The notes under the pieces were generated by a model. It worked only from the letters and a program-made list of their open reading frames with translations. It did no database searches and had not been told where the DNA came from. Positions 42,375 through 44,173 of a stretch of DNA of 44,173 nucleotides are shown here, one piece after another (position 1 is the stretch's first letter; each line of letters begins with the position of its first letter). Made by a program: the position numbers and the translations under genes. This DNA comes from Lachnospiraceae bacterium (lineage in GTDB: Bacteria; Bacillota; Clostridia; Lachnospirales; Lachnospiraceae), in assembly GCA_029067805.1 (NCBI GenBank), contig JAIEDW010000321.1, forward strand, positions 1-44,173. The letters run 5' to 3'.

Positions 42375-44173
42375 TATACTCTGCCTCCTTCCACTACGCC
42401 GCAACCAAAGTGGTCACATCTCAAACACTTATGACACTCCTGCATTGCCTCATCATAAGACATTCCGTTCTCAACAGGCTCAAAGTTGTGCTTTCTCTCC
42501 CTTGCGGAACGATCTGTCAGATGGACACGTCCATAATGGGTGCGGTCATTTTCACGCGGCTCGGGTACCCTGATATCCTCAAGATACTTGTGATGGTATC
42601 CAAGATACTCATCAATGTTGATCGCGGCAATCTTTCCTGCTCCGATCGCTTTAATTACCGTTGCAGGACCAAATACACAGTCACCGCCTGCAAATACTCT
42701 GTCGTATCCCTTTATTCTTGTATCCGGCATCGTCTCAAAAGTCTTTCTCTTTGGATTGACACCGTATTTCTCAAACGGCTCGGAAACAATATCCTGTCCG
42801 ATTGCCATCAAAACAATCTCACACGGCACTTCGATTTCCTCTTTGTTTGCCACTGTAACGCCCGGTTTGCCCTGTCTGTCATACTTGCTGATAATCTGCG
42901 GCTGGCATACAAAGCCTTTTACGTTTCCGTTTTCGTCCGGTGTAATTCTGACAGGCGCATTCAATGTCAGAAGCTCTACGCCTTCCTCAATCGCTCCCTG
43001 GATTTCTGAGGGAAGCGCTGTCATATCAATCTGTCTTCTACGATAAATAACCGTAACTTCCTTTGCGTTACAGCGGATTGCAGAACGCGCACAGTCCATC
43101 GCCACATTTCCGCCACCGACTACGACAACGCGTTTTCCTGTATAATCGGGAATATTTCCGCGCCCAATTTCACCAAGCATGTCAACCGCCGAGAACACGC
43201 CGTTGCTGTTCACGCCGTCAACCCTTACGGTTTTTCCTACTTGCGCACCGATTGCTATGTAAACTGCATTATATTCTTCTAAAAGCTGCTCCATGGAAAC
43301 GTCTTTTCCAACAGATACATTATATTTTACTTCAATATTTCCGGTTGCTAAAATTCCGTTGATATCCTCGTCAAGCCTGTCCTTGGGCAGACGGTAGTTT
43401 GGAATACCATAGCGTAACATTCCGCCCAGTTCCGCACGCTCCTCAAATACGACAACTTTATGTCCCATCAGAGAGAGGAAGTAAGCTGCGGTCATTCCTG
43501 ACGGACCGCCACCGACGATTGCCACTTTCTTACCTGTTGTAACGTTGCACTCGGGAACTTTTACCTTGTCAACTGCAATCTGGTCTACGGCGAACTTTTT
43601 CAATCCGCGGATATTAACCGGGCTGTCCAAAAGATCACGTCTGCACTTCTCCTCACATGGATGCTCGCAGATAAACGCGCATGCAGTCGGGAACGGGTTA
43701 TCCCTTCTGATCAAATTAATCGCGTCGGCATAACGCTCCTCACCCATTAGTGCGATATAGCCCGGAATGTCCACATTTGCGGGGCAATATGAGATACAAG
43801 GCACTTTCTGACCGATGTCTTCTTTACAACGATGATCCTGGATATGGCTCATGTACTCGTCATGGAATAACTCCACGCTCTGGAGCACGATGTTTGCCGC
43901 TTCATATCCGATTGCACAGTCTGCAGTATCCTGTATCATCTTTGCAAGTTCTACCATGTTGTTAAACGTATCCATGTCCGCCTTTCCGTCAAGAATGGCA
44001 CGCATCATGTTTTCCACCTGCTCCAAACCGTCCCGGCAGGGTACGCACTTACCGCAGGTCTGGCTTCTGGAACTCTGCAAAAAGGAAAGCTGCACAGAAA
44101 TCGGACACACTCCCGGCGGATACGCTTTCACGCGCTTGACAAATTTATCCAAGAACTTTGTCGTCTTTTCGTT
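42374..44173 (-). CDS. FAD/NAD(P) oxidoreductase with NuoF-type iron-sulfur domain, 5' end outside the window
   Basis: About 600 residues are visible and the frame is open to base 44173, so a few or more N-terminal residues are missing. In order: a NuoF C-terminal-type [4Fe-4S] region (QTCGKCVPCRDG, later TADCAIG), a Fer4_20-like cluster region as in glutamate synthase small subunit (CISYCPANVD, CEHPCEEKCRRD), an FAD domain (VGGGPSGMTAAYFL, GGMLRYGIPNYRLPK), an NAD(P) domain (VVGGGNVAMDCARSA, VIYRRRQIDMTA) and a Cys-rich C-terminus (CHKCLRCDHFGCG). It overlaps the formate dehydrogenase gene by one base. Together they likely form an NAD(P)-linked, perhaps bifurcating, formate dehydrogenase; bifurcation is speculation. 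Confidence 0.88.
   Translation of the reverse strand, partial: NEKTTKFLDKFVKRVKAYPPGVCPISVQLSFLQSSRSQTCGKCVPCRDGLEQVENMMRAILDGKADMDTFNNMVELAKMIQDTADCAIGYEAANIVLQSVELFHDEYMSHIQDHRCKEDIGQKVPCISYCPANVDIPGYIALMGEERYADAINLIRRDNPFPTACAFICEHPCEEKCRRDLLDSPVNIRGLKKFAVDQIAVDKVKVPECNVTTGKKVAIVGGGPSGMTAAYFLSLMGHKVVVFEERAELGGMLRYGIPNYRLPKDRLDEDINGILATGNIEVKYNVSVGKDVSMEQLLEEYNAVYIAIGAQVGKTVRVDGVNSNGVFSAVDMLGEIGRGNIPDYTGKRVVVVGGGNVAMDCARSAIRCNAKEVTVIYRRRQIDMTALPSEIQGAIEEGVELLTLNAPVRITPDENGNVKGFVCQPQIISKYDRQGKPGVTVANKEEIEVPCEIVLMAIGQDIVSEPFEKYGVNPKRKTFETMPDTRIKGYDRVFAGGDCVFGPATVIKAIGAGKIAAINIDEYLGYHHKYLEDIRVPEPRENDRTHYGRVHLTDRSARERKHNFEPVENGMSYDEAMQECHKCLRCDHFGCGVVEGGRV

Overview
The window looks like a chromosomal segment of a Gram-positive anaerobic Clostridium-type bacterium, most likely a Lachnospiraceae. 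Reasons: strong AGGAGG-type ribosome binding sites, class III (anaerobic) ribonucleotide reductase, a formate dehydrogenase, glycogen and hexuronate genes, a DUF4358/MBOAT/DHHW set and a LytTR two-component system. The family assignment is inference from gene content. No rRNA, tRNA, CRISPR array, phage or insertion sequence was seen. Almost every gene is on the minus strand; the exceptions are the surface protein at 15816-17819 and the lacI-type/uxaC pair at 27921-30386.

Layout. 1-1100: 5' part of secA. 1268-4627: nrdD (with a fused C-terminal redoxin) and pyrF, preceded by a cluster of modular palindromic repeats. 4891-10738: a maltodextrin-type operon (binding protein, two permeases, malQ, TPR lipoprotein). 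10955-13529: a LysM protein and a YdjG/YdjH-like membrane pair with a relic of an SPFH gene in front. 13530-15532: an AgrC/AgrA-like GHKL kinase and LytTR regulator. 15816-17819: a large secreted, membrane-anchored protein of unknown function. 17785-20848: a second two-component system whose regulator has the unusual order LytTR-receiver-winged helix. 20923-26589: glgX-glgP-ugd. 26790-30386: kduI divergent from a LacI-type regulator and uxaC. 30445-34318: a YgjP-like metallopeptidase and a DUF4358-MBOAT-DHHW operon. 34465-39561: a DUF4422 protein, hybrid histidine kinase, metN and metI, tightly packed. 39687-44173: a cysteine-type formate dehydrogenase and a NuoF/GltD-like flavoprotein that runs off the window.

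How the parts fit. Carbohydrate handling dominates: uptake and processing of maltodextrin, glycogen breakdown, UDP-glucuronate formation, and hexuronate use under a LacI-type repressor with two operator-like palindromes. The second theme is signalling at the cell envelope. Two LytTR-containing systems flank an unknown surface protein. Two nearby transcription units (LysM protein; YdjG/YdjH-like operon) carry a LytTR-style direct repeat with a 21-bp period, placed exactly 42 bp from the -10 box in both cases. This suggests a small local envelope-stress or cell-cell signalling regulon controlled by the adjacent LytTR system.

The strongest candidates for something not yet described are the LytTR-receiver-OmpR triple-domain regulator with its 7TM kinase and neighbouring surface protein, and the predicted LytTR regulon over a PspA-partner-like (YdjGH) module.
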